Shown here one piece after another: positions 35,608 through 43,927 of a stretch of 64,000 bases of DNA. The stretch comes from Mucilaginibacter sp. (GTDB lineage: Bacteria > Bacteroidota > Bacteroidia > Sphingobacteriales > Sphingobacteriaceae). Under the pieces are notes generated by a model. The model saw only the letters and a list, made by a program, of their open reading frames with translations, was not told the DNA's origin and did no database searches. Where the stretch lies: contig JAQBOA010000085.1 of NCBI GenBank assembly GCA_028288305.1, forward strand, positions 1 to 64,000. The letters run 5' to 3'. The number at the start of each line of letters is the position of its first letter. Position 1 is the first letter of the stretch. Position numbers and translations under genes: made by a program.

Positions 35608-35724
35608 ATGAAAAGTCTGACTAACTACATTCTGCAAAACATTTTTGAAGCACTTACGGGCAAAAAGCCCATATACTGTTATAGCTATGCAAACAGCTAT
35701 ATGTGTATTTGTTGCTGTTGTTGA
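35608..35724 (+). CDS. Cys-run leader peptide between SAM riboswitch and metY
   Basis: A 38-codon ORF that starts MKSLTNYILQNIFEALTG 15-20 bases after the riboswitch platform and ends SYMCICCCC before TGA. Five of the last six codons are Cys, and another Cys is at residue 24. Start context (AATAACC-ATG) is A/T-rich like other starts here. Within the ORF, GGGC-AAAAA-GCCC forms a small hairpin; after the stop, ATCCTTT can pair with AAAGGAT about 45 bases on. The placement before a sulfhydrylase that makes homocysteine points to a leader peptide that stalls when Cys-tRNA is scarce. No such element is known to me in Bacteroidota. Confidence 0.6.
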   Translation: MKSLTNYILQNIFEALTGKKPIYCYSYANSYMCICCCC

Positions 35725-35850
35725 TCCTTTAACACGTTTTACTTTTTTCATTTCCGAAAAATGTAGGTGTTCTTAAAAGGATTTGATATCCCCGTTATGC
35801 ATTATCTATTAACCAATTTATTAAATTATAAACTATAAAATCTTAAAATC

Positions 35851-37170
35851 ATGTCTGCTTTAAAATTTGAAACCCTTCAGTTACATGCGGGTCAGGAGGC
35901 TGATCCAACAACAGGTTCACGGGCTGTACCGCTTTACCAAACCACATCTTATGTTTTCAATAATTCCGAGCATGCCGCAAACCTGTTTGCGCTAAAAGAG
36001 TTTGGTAATGTTTACACTCGTTTAATGAACCCTACAACAGATGTTTTTGAAAAACGTATGGCCGCGCTCGAAGGCGGTATTGCAGCTTTGGCCACAGCAT
36101 CAGGCCAGGCATCGCAATTCATCGCTTTAAACAATATATTGCAGGTAGGAGATAACTTTGTAACCTCACCTTTTCTATATGGTGGAACTTACAACCAGTT
36201 TAAGGTTTCTTTTAAGCGCATAGGTATTGATGTTCGTTTTGCAAAAGATGATACCGCCGAAAACCTTGAAAAGTTAATTGATGGAAAAACCAAAGCAATT
36301 TTCCTGGAAACTATTGGTAACCCTGGTTTTAATATTGCCGACTTCGATAAAGTTGCAGCGCTTGCGCAAAAGTATGATCTTCCTTTAATTGTTGACAATA
36401 CCTTTGGTGCAGGTGGCTATTTATTTCGCCCGCTGGAGCATGGTGCTCATATAGTTGTAGAGTCTACTACCAAATGGATTGGCGGACATGGCACCAGCAT
36501 TGGGGGTGTAATTGTTGATGGTGGAAACTATAACTGGGCAAATGGTAAATTTCCGCAGTTTACCGAGCCATCTCAAGGTTATCATGGATTAGTATTTGCC
36601 GATGTATTTGGCATTGGCGGCCCATTTGGCAATATCCAATTCATTATCCGCTGCCGCGTGGAGGGACTTCGCGATTTCGGGCCATCACAGTCACCGTTTA
36701 ATTCATGGCTAAATATACAAGGGTTGGAAACACTGTCCTTACGTATGCAACGCCACGTGGATAATACACTTGAGCTGGCTAAATGGCTTGACCAGCATCC
36801 TCAGGTTGACAGTGTAAACTATCCCGGCCTGCCATCATCACCACATCATGAACTGGCTAAAAAGTATTTAAAAAATGGTTTCGGCGCTGTTTTAACCTTT
36901 GAAATTAAAGGAGGTAAAGAAAATGCCATCCAATTTGTTGACAATTTAAAATTAGTGAGTCACCTTGCAAACGTGGGCGATGCCAAAACACTGATCATTC
37001 AGCCATCAGCTACCACTCACCAGCAACTTTCGGACGAAGAGCAATTAGCAGCCGGGGTTTTACCAAGTCAATTACGTATAGCAGTTGGTTTAGAACATAT
37101 TGATGACATTAAAGCCGATTTAGAACAGGCATTTGCCAAAGTACGCAAGCAAGAAGAGGAATTAGTTTAG
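35851..37170 (+). CDS. metY: O-acetylhomoserine sulfhydrylase (aminocarboxypropyltransferase)
   Basis: 439 residues, Cys/Met metabolism PLP family. It forms homocysteine from O-acetylhomoserine and sulfide, or cysteine from O-acetylserine. Marks: ETLQLHAGQEADPTTGSRAV near the start, Tyr110-Gly-Gly-Thr, PLIVDNTFGAGGYLFRP and the PLP lysine Lys208 in VESTTKWIGGHGTSIGG. The length fits the MetY subgroup rather than cystathionine enzymes. It follows a SAM riboswitch and a Cys-rich ORF, then metX and hom supply its substrate. Confidence 0.95.
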   Translation: MSALKFETLQLHAGQEADPTTGSRAVPLYQTTSYVFNNSEHAANLFALKEFGNVYTRLMNPTTDVFEKRMAALEGGIAALATASGQASQFIALNNILQVGDNFVTSPFLYGGTYNQFKVSFKRIGIDVRFAKDDTAENLEKLIDGKTKAIFLETIGNPGFNIADFDKVAALAQKYDLPLIVDNTFGAGGYLFRPLEHGAHIVVESTTKWIGGHGTSIGGVIVDGGNYNWANGKFPQFTEPSQGYHGLVFADVFGIGGPFGNIQFIIRCRVEGLRDFGPSQSPFNSWLNIQGLETLSLRMQRHVDNTLELAKWLDQHPQVDSVNYPGLPSSPHHELAKKYLKNGFGAVLTFEIKGGKENAIQFVDNLKLVSHLANVGDAKTLIIQPSATTHQQLSDEEQLAAGVLPSQLRIAVGLEHIDDIKADLEQAFAKVRKQEEELV

Positions 37171-37219
37171 TTTTTTAAATTTTTAAATAATATAATAAGG
37201 TTGTTACGGGCAGGGTGTG

Positions 37220-37313
37220 TGAAGTCTTAAGTCGAAAGTCCGAAGTCTTAAGTAAAGAAAAGAATTAAAACTTGGTTTTGACTAAAGACTTCAGACTTAC
37301 GACTTCCTTCCGG
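37220..37313. repeat. Hairpin of reiterated AAGTCTTAAGTCGAAAGTC words
   Basis: Left arm 37220-37252 repeats AAGTCTTAAGTC with CGAAAGTCCG; right arm 37279-37306 carries GACTAAAGACTTCAGACTTACG. It sits between metY and metX on the same strand, ending about 20 bases before the metX ATG. Confidence 0.75.
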
Positions 37314-37331
37314 TAATAACAAATAGAGAAA

Positions 37332-38387
37332 ATGGACGCGGAAATATACAATTACAAAAAGCCTTTTAAACTTGAGTCGGGCAAGCAATTAAGAGAACTG
37401 GAAATCGGGTTTCATACGTACGGAACATTAAATAAAAATCGGGACAATGTGGTATGGGTATGTCATGCCCTTACTGCAAATTCAGATGTATTTGACTGGT
37501 GGAAAGGTTTATTTGGTGGTAAAGATTATTTTAACCCGGATGATTATTTTATAGTTTGTGCCAACATCCTAGGGTCGCCATATGGCACACTTAATCCTTT
37601 AAGTATAAATCCGGTAACCGATAATCCATATTATTTAGCTTTCCCGCAATTTACGGTCAGGGATATAATTAAGGCGCATCAATTATTAGCAGATTACTTG
37701 CAAATAAAAAATATCGAAATATTGATAGGAGGTTCGCTTGGCGGGCAGCAGGCTATGGAGTGGGCAATAATGGAGCCTGAGTTTATTAAAAATCTTATCC
37801 TGATAGCTACAAATGCTAAACATTCACCGTGGGGAATTGCCTTTAATGAATCACAACGTTTAGCTATAAGTGCCGACCGTACTTTTTATGCAAATACACC
37901 TGATGGCGGAAAAAAAGGGTTAAAAGCTGCAAGGAGCATCGCTCTTCTCTCCTACCGTAATTATAAAACTTATGGTATTACACAGCAGGAAGAAAAAGAG
38001 AATCATGTAGACGACTACCGTGCTTCATCCTATCAAAACTATCAGGGCGAAAAACTGGTTAACCGGTTTAATGCTTATAGTTACTGGTATTTATCAAAAA
38101 GCATGGACTCGCACAATGTTGGCCGTAACAGGCATGGCGTCGAAAAAGCGCTAAGCCTTATTAAAGCGCGTACATTGGTAGTAGGAATTAAATCTGATGT
38201 TCTATTCCCGATAGAAGAGCAGCAATACCTGTTCAGGCATATTCAAAAATCTGCCTTTGCAGAAATTGATTCATTTTATGGCCATGATGGCTTTTTAATT
38301 GAAACTGAAGCATTAACAAACATTATAACATCTTTTTTTAAAACAGATGTAAAAGGAAAAATTATTGAACTGCAACGAACTGCATAA
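37332..38387 (+). CDS. metX: Homoserine O-acetyltransferase
   Basis: 351 residues, alpha/beta hydrolase fold. It acetylates homoserine from acetyl-CoA to give the MetY substrate. Nucleophile Ser135 in LIGGSLGGQQAMEWA; Asp in VVGIKSDVLFP and His in YGHDGFLIE complete the triad. Also VCHALTANSDV and NILGSPYGTLNP, typical of MetX. The stop overlaps the next start as TAATG (38385-38389), so the two are translationally coupled. Confidence 0.93.
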   Translation: MDAEIYNYKKPFKLESGKQLRELEIGFHTYGTLNKNRDNVVWVCHALTANSDVFDWWKGLFGGKDYFNPDDYFIVCANILGSPYGTLNPLSINPVTDNPYYLAFPQFTVRDIIKAHQLLADYLQIKNIEILIGGSLGGQQAMEWAIMEPEFIKNLILIATNAKHSPWGIAFNESQRLAISADRTFYANTPDGGKKGLKAARSIALLSYRNYKTYGITQQEEKENHVDDYRASSYQNYQGEKLVNRFNAYSYWYLSKSMDSHNVGRNRHGVEKALSLIKARTLVVGIKSDVLFPIEEQQYLFRHIQKSAFAEIDSFYGHDGFLIETEALTNIITSFFKTDVKGKIIELQRTA

Positions 38388-39622
38388 TGAGTAAAAAATT
38401 AAATATTGGACTATTCGGTTTTGGTGTTGTTGGCCAGGGTTTATATGATATTATCAAAACAAAGCATTTAAACCTCGAGATCATTAAAATCGCCATAAAA
38501 GACCCGCATAAACAACGGTCACTTCCATCCCATTTGTTTACTACCGAAAGAGATGAATTGCTTAATAACCCGGAGATCAATACCATTGTTGAATTGATTA
38601 ACGACACAGAAGCCGCTTTTGAAATTGTATCAAGAGCTTTAAGTACCGGTAAAAATGTAGTATCAGCCAGCAAAAAAATGATCGCTACTTATTTGAGCGA
38701 ACTTATTGCTTTGCAGCATAAACATGGCACTTCACTATTGTACGAAGGTTCGGTTTGCGGCAGTATCCCCATCATTCGTAACCTGGAAGAATACTATGAT
38801 AATGAGTTGCTGCATTCTATAAGCGGTATATTTAACGGATCATCAAACTACATATTATCAAAAGGGTTTAACGAAAACATGGATTATGATACCGCATTAA
38901 AGCAGGCCCAGGACCTTGGTTTTGCCGAAACTGACCCAACCAGCGATGTAGGTGGATTCGATGCTAAATACAAATTAGTAATTGCTGCAGCTCATGCCTA
39001 TGGCGTGGTAATAAAGCCGGAAGAGGTATTTAATTTGGGCATACAAAACTTATCGGCTCATGACCTTCAATATGCAAGAGAAAAGAACCTGAAAATTAAA
39101 CTGGTTCCTGTTGCAAAGGAATTGGATGACCGACATGTTACCCTTTTTGTATTGCCAAAATTTGTGAATGAAAAGGAATTTTTATACAATGTTGAATACG
39201 AATATAATGGCGTAATAGTTCAGGCCGCTTTCGCCGATCAGCAATTCTTTTTTGGTAAAGGCGCCGGCGGACATCCTACCGGCTCTGCGGTATTATCTGA
39301 TATTGCCGCGTTGAGGTATGATTACCAATATGAGTATAAAAAAGCAAAAGAAAAGGCAAATTTGAATTTTACAAATAATATTGAACTCCAAATTTATTTG
39401 CGATACGAAGATGAAAGCCTTGTTGAAGCTTTAAACTTTGCCCATATCCATGAGCGGTATTTTTCCGGCAGCTATAAGTTTGTGATCGGGAAGATCAATC
39501 TCCAAAATTTAATAGATAATCAACAGCTAATAGCAAATAATAAAGCCTTTATAGCTTTTGCCGATCAGCTTACCAACGTCAGTTTAGCTCAGGAAGTAAA
39601 ACGGGCGGCAGAAGCATTCTGA
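38387..39622 (+). CDS. hom: Homoserine dehydrogenase
   Basis: 411 residues. N-terminal NAD(P)-binding fold GLFGFGVVGQGLYDII; catalytic region EGSVCGSIPIIRNLEEYYD, GIFNGSSNYILSKG and AQDLGFAETDPTSDVGGFDA; a C-terminal GKGAGGHPTGSAVLSDIAAL. It reduces aspartate semialdehyde to homoserine, the MetX substrate. No aspartokinase domain is fused. Third gene of the metY-metX-hom group, with a terminator downstream. Confidence 0.93.
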   Translation: MSKKLNIGLFGFGVVGQGLYDIIKTKHLNLEIIKIAIKDPHKQRSLPSHLFTTERDELLNNPEINTIVELINDTEAAFEIVSRALSTGKNVVSASKKMIATYLSELIALQHKHGTSLLYEGSVCGSIPIIRNLEEYYDNELLHSISGIFNGSSNYILSKGFNENMDYDTALKQAQDLGFAETDPTSDVGGFDAKYKLVIAAAHAYGVVIKPEEVFNLGIQNLSAHDLQYAREKNLKIKLVPVAKELDDRHVTLFVLPKFVNEKEFLYNVEYEYNGVIVQAAFADQQFFFGKGAGGHPTGSAVLSDIAALRYDYQYEYKKAKEKANLNFTNNIELQIYLRYEDESLVEALNFAHIHERYFSGSYKFVIGKINLQNLIDNQQLIANNKAFIAFADQLTNVSLAQEVKRAAEAF

Positions 39623-39650
39623 CATTTTTCATTTTTTCATTTTTTTTTGG

Positions 39651-39673
39651 GGCTCCTTTACCGGGGCCTTTTT
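39651..39673 (+). terminator. Rho-independent terminator after hom
   Basis: GGCTCC (39651-39656), loop of six, GGGGCC (39663-39668) with one wobble pair, then five T. A T-rich tract precedes it. It separates the methionine operon from the kinase array. Confidence 0.75.
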
Positions 39674-39784
39674 AATTTATAAGTATTGCTAGAGTTTTGT
39701 AATTGAGACATATACAGCAATTATAATTTGTTTATTATCGGATAAAGTGGTTACTTAAAGGAATTATTCAATCACCTCTTTTTC

Positions 39785-41776
39785 ATGAGAAAGACTCTTC
39801 TGTTTATATGGCTTTTAATAGCCTGCTGCCATTTGGCTATAGCCCAGAAAAATAAAGTTGACAGTTTAACTGCAGCCTACAAAAAGACAAAGCAGGACAC
39901 TACGTTGGTTCAGTTGCTCCAGGAAAAAAGTGGCAAGGTATATCTTACCACCAACCGCGACTCCGGAATGTTATGTGCCCGGCAAAGCCTGGCTTTATCA
40001 CGTAAAATTCATTTTGAAAAGGGCGAGGTTAGAGCCCTGTCACTTATCGCTACTTATCTCAACCGTGACGGTGACCTGCCAGGTTCGTTAAAAATAACCT
40101 TTGAAACTTTGCCCAAGGCAAAAGAGATCAATGATATCAGGGCAATTATGTCGTGCTATAATACCCTTGGTCTTACTTATTCAGCACTTAAAGACTATCA
40201 AAAGGCGCTCGACAATTTCTATGAATTCAAAAATATAGGTGAAAAAAATCATGTGAGTGACCTTTTGGTGGTTGCATATAATAATATCGGAAGAGAATAT
40301 ATTGATCATAATAAGTTTGATTCAGCCTATTATTTTATCAAAAAAGCTTATGATTTCTCCTTAAAAAATAAAATAACCAAGGACATAGGATACCCGGTCC
40401 GAAGCTTCGGCATTATTCAATTTAAAAAGGGGAACTACAGAGGAGCGATAGATTTTTACAATAAAAGTATAAAAAGCATACCAGGCAGGGACAATCATTA
40501 TTTGCTGAGCGAAGATTACAGGAGAATAGCAGAAGCCTACCAGCGTGAAAATAAAATTGATTCGTGTATCTATTATGCAAAGCAAGCACTTGAACAGGCA
40601 AAACTGGATAAGAATCCCGAGCAGGTAATGCGTGCCACCACCCTGTTGACTGATGTGTATAAATCAAAAAGCGATTTTAAAGAGGCGTTCAGTTATCAAC
40701 AGATCATGCTAAATGCCAAGGATAGTTTGTTCAGTCAGCAAAAATCCTTACAAATTCAAAATTTAACTTTCAATGAAGAACAACACAGGCATGAAATTGA
40801 ATCGGCAAAAATAGCTTACCAAAATAAAGTAAGATTTTATGCACTGCTATCTATACTTGGTGTTTTAATATTAATTGCATTTATTCTTTTATACGCTAAC
40901 CAGAAAAGAAAAAAAGCCAATGATTTATTGCACCATCGTAATGAGGAAATAGAAATTCAACGTAAATCTTTAGAGAAAACTTTAGAAAAACTTAAAACTG
41001 CCCAAAACCAGCTCATTCAATCCGAAAAAATGGCTTCACTTGGTGAATTGACTGCAGGTATAGCGCATGAGATACAAAATCCTTTAAACTTTGTGAATAA
41101 TTTTTCAGAGGTTAATACGGAGATGATTGATGAACTGGAGGCGGAAATAAATGCTGGTAATATAAGTGAAGCCTTATCTATTTCAGCAGATATTAAAGAA
41201 AATGAAAAAAAGATTAACCATCACGGCAAACGTGCCGACTTCATTGTTAAAGGAATGCTGCTACATTCCCGCAAAAACACCGGAGAAAAGCAGCTTACCA
41301 ATATAAATGTATTGGCTGATGAATTTTTCAAACTATCATATCATGGCCTGAGGGCAAAAGATAAATCATTCAACGCCGAAATGATAACCCATTTTGATGA
41401 GAACCTTCCAAAAGTTGATGTTGTGCAACAGGATATAGGCCGGGTATTACTCAATTTATTTAATAATGCTTTTTATGCAGTAAATCAAAAGCAAAAAATA
41501 GCAAGTGCAGATTATAAGCCTGAAATAACAGTAACTACATCTGTAGAAAATAATTATATTATCATCAGGGTAAAGGATAATGGCGTTGGCATCTCTGATA
41601 ATATTAAAGACAAAATAATGCAACCGTTTTTTACAACCAAACCAACGGGCGAAGGTACAGGTTTGGGGCTTTCATTAACTTATGATATGGTGGTGAAGGG
41701 GCATAAGGGTAACATACAAGTAAATACAAAAGAAGGCGAGTTTACAGAGTTTATGATTTCAATACCTTTTAACTGA
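39785..41776 (+). CDS. TPR sensor histidine kinase (array copy 1)
   Basis: 663 residues. Signal peptide about 1-20 (CHLAIAQ end), periplasmic TPR domain about 40-320, one membrane helix 351-371, coiled coil 380-415, then a HisKA H-box ASLGELTAGIAHEIQNPLNF (His428) and HATPase with TKPTGEGTGLGLSLTYDM. From the phospho-His to the C-terminus is 236 residues, identical in length in all four paralogs of this array. Six bases to the next gene. No response regulator is adjacent. Confidence 0.88.
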   Translation: MRKTLLFIWLLIACCHLAIAQKNKVDSLTAAYKKTKQDTTLVQLLQEKSGKVYLTTNRDSGMLCARQSLALSRKIHFEKGEVRALSLIATYLNRDGDLPGSLKITFETLPKAKEINDIRAIMSCYNTLGLTYSALKDYQKALDNFYEFKNIGEKNHVSDLLVVAYNNIGREYIDHNKFDSAYYFIKKAYDFSLKNKITKDIGYPVRSFGIIQFKKGNYRGAIDFYNKSIKSIPGRDNHYLLSEDYRRIAEAYQRENKIDSCIYYAKQALEQAKLDKNPEQVMRATTLLTDVYKSKSDFKEAFSYQQIMLNAKDSLFSQQKSLQIQNLTFNEEQHRHEIESAKIAYQNKVRFYALLSILGVLILIAFILLYANQKRKKANDLLHHRNEEIEIQRKSLEKTLEKLKTAQNQLIQSEKMASLGELTAGIAHEIQNPLNFVNNFSEVNTEMIDELEAEINAGNISEALSISADIKENEKKINHHGKRADFIVKGMLLHSRKNTGEKQLTNINVLADEFFKLSYHGLRAKDKSFNAEMITHFDENLPKVDVVQQDIGRVLLNLFNNAFYAVNQKQKIASADYKPEITVTTSVENNYIIIRVKDNGVGISDNIKDKIMQPFFTTKPTGEGTGLGLSLTYDMVVKGHKGNIQVNTKEGEFTEFMISIPFN

Positions 41777-41782
41777 TCGGCC

Positions 41783-43918
41783 GTGAAAAAAATAATGTTT
41801 ATTATTTGGTTTTTTATGCCTGTTGTTGCTTTTGCAGCTTCGAAGGCAGATACTGTTATCCATCTTGACAGTATTTCAAAATGGGGGAATGACCTGAATC
41901 AAGGCTGGAAATTTCATGCTGGAGATAACGCAGCCTGGGCCGAACCCGCTTTTGATGACAGCAACTGGCAGGCCATTTTTCCTGCAACACCAATTCATTT
42001 TTTACACGAGGTGCGGAAAGCGCAAATTGGGTGGTTCAGATTAAGGTTGTTAATAAGTAAAGCACTACGCGGTAAAACATTTGCCATTAGGATTTATCAA
42101 ATGGGGGCCTCGGAAATTTACATGAATGGAAAACTAATTATACAATACGGTAAAGTGAGCAGCACTTATGCACAGGAACAAACATATAACCCCAACGGTG
42201 AACCTCTTACCATTCAGTTGAGTGACAAACCCGAGCAGATAATAGCCATCCGTTACTCATATTGTAAGCAAAATGTATACATTAATAACGGCAACAGCGC
42301 TTTTGATATGGCAATAGTGCCGCCGGCTATGGCATGGAATTACTACACCAATTACACGAATTATTTTGTACACCGCGCCTTCGCGCTCGGTATATTTATG
42401 ATACTTGGCGTTCTGCACTTAGCTATTTACGTGGGTTACCGTAAACGTAAAATAAATCTTTATTTGTCATTATTGTCTTTTGTACAGTCTGCTTGCTTTA
42501 TGAATGCCTTTTACGGCAATGTGCATAACACAACTTTTTTGTCGAATGCGCAAATTTTCTTTTATTTAGCAGCCCCATTCGCCTTTATATTTTACCTTAC
42601 GATGGTTTACGAGCTTTTTAACATGCCCAAAAAGTTATTGTACAAATTGCTGGTTGCTCTTTGTATACTTATTATTCCTTTTGAGTTTCTTGGTCAATTG
42701 GGCTCCACAGAGGTTGTGCTTGGTTCGTGCGGCATAGTGGTGTATTTAGAAATTACTCGAATCAGTATCATCGCTTTGAGGAGAAAGCTGCACGGGGCAA
42801 TATTATTTTTTTGCGGACACCTAATTGGGTTTTTTTGCTTTTTCGCCTTCAACTATATCACCGTTTTCAATGTTAACGTATCTTTCGACATCCTGGTAAT
42901 TACTGTTGATCTTGCCTTTTTAAGTCCCGCACTTTTTCTTTCTATCCTCCTGGCGCGCGAATTCGCCCAAAATAATATTTCATTGAAATTAAAGCTCGAA
43001 GAAGTGCAAAGGCTTTCAGAAAAAAACCTTGCCCAGGAATTGGAAAAGCAGCAATTACTTGCATCTCAAAATGAATTATTGGAACACCAGGTAATTGAAC
43101 GAACACGTGAATTAAATAACTCGCTGCAAAATCTGAAGTCCACTCAAAATCAACTCATACAATCAGAAAAAATGGCCTCCCTTGGCGAGCTTACAGCTGG
43201 TATTGCTCACGAGATACAAAACCCGCTAAACTTTGTAAATAATTTTTCGGAAGTGAGTGCAGAACTGACACAGGAGCTAAAAGAAGAACTGAGAAGCGGG
43301 CATACAGAAGACGCCATTGCAATAGCCAATGACCTGGAGCAAAACCTGGGTAAAATTAAACACCACGGCAAACGTGCCGATGCAATAGTAAAAGGCATGC
43401 TGCAGCATAGCCAATCGGTCAGCGGATCGAAAGAACCTACCAATATAAACGCTCTTGCAAATGAATACATGCGCCTCTCCTACCATGGGTTAAGAGCAAA
43501 AGATAAGAGCTTCAATGCCGAACTGGTAACGCATTTTGATGAAAAACTTCCAAAAGTGAACGTTATACCGCAGGATATGGGCCGGGTAATGCTCAATTTG
43601 TTTAACAACGCATTTTACGCTGTAAATCAAAAACAGAAAACAGCAGGCGAAGAATATAAGCCTGAAGTATCTGTGACTACTTCTATCGAAAAAGGACAAC
43701 TAATTATCCAGGTAAAAGATAACGGTGTTGGCATCCTTGATTCTATCAAAGAAAAAATCATGCAGCCGTTCTTTACTACCAAGCCAACAGGTGAGGGAAC
43801 AGGTTTAGGCCTTTCATTAACTTATGATATGGTGGTGAAGGGGCATGGAGGCAGCATACAGGTTAATAGTATTGAAGGCAATGGTTCGGAATTTAGTATT
43901 CAATTACCAACCAACTAA
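41783..43918 (+). CDS. 7TM sensor histidine kinase (array copy 2)
   Basis: 711 residues from a GTG start at 41783, chosen because MKKIMFIIWFF gives a standard signal peptide; an ATG 12 bases on is the alternative. After the signal comes a beta-sandwich sensor (WKFHAGDNAAWAEPAFDD, WFRLRLLI, MGASEIYMNGK), then seven membrane helices (about 195-395), a coiled coil (405-460), and the same kinase core (His476, 236 residues to the end). This is the 7TMR-DISM architecture, unlike the TPR sensors of the other three copies. Confidence 0.88.
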   Translation: MKKIMFIIWFFMPVVAFAASKADTVIHLDSISKWGNDLNQGWKFHAGDNAAWAEPAFDDSNWQAIFPATPIHFLHEVRKAQIGWFRLRLLISKALRGKTFAIRIYQMGASEIYMNGKLIIQYGKVSSTYAQEQTYNPNGEPLTIQLSDKPEQIIAIRYSYCKQNVYINNGNSAFDMAIVPPAMAWNYYTNYTNYFVHRAFALGIFMILGVLHLAIYVGYRKRKINLYLSLLSFVQSACFMNAFYGNVHNTTFLSNAQIFFYLAAPFAFIFYLTMVYELFNMPKKLLYKLLVALCILIIPFEFLGQLGSTEVVLGSCGIVVYLEITRISIIALRRKLHGAILFFCGHLIGFFCFFAFNYITVFNVNVSFDILVITVDLAFLSPALFLSILLAREFAQNNISLKLKLEEVQRLSEKNLAQELEKQQLLASQNELLEHQVIERTRELNNSLQNLKSTQNQLIQSEKMASLGELTAGIAHEIQNPLNFVNNFSEVSAELTQELKEELRSGHTEDAIAIANDLEQNLGKIKHHGKRADAIVKGMLQHSQSVSGSKEPTNINALANEYMRLSYHGLRAKDKSFNAELVTHFDEKLPKVNVIPQDMGRVMLNLFNNAFYAVNQKQKTAGEEYKPEVSVTTSIEKGQLIIQVKDNGVGILDSIKEKIMQPFFTTKPTGEGTGLGLSLTYDMVVKGHGGSIQVNSIEGNGSEFSIQLPTN

Positions 43919-43927
43919 GCATATTAC

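Noticed and set aside
35608..35724. Cys-rich ORF as a bacteriocin or RiPP precursor
   Set aside because: No modification enzyme, protease or dedicated exporter is adjacent; its place between a SAM riboswitch and metY fits a leader peptide better.
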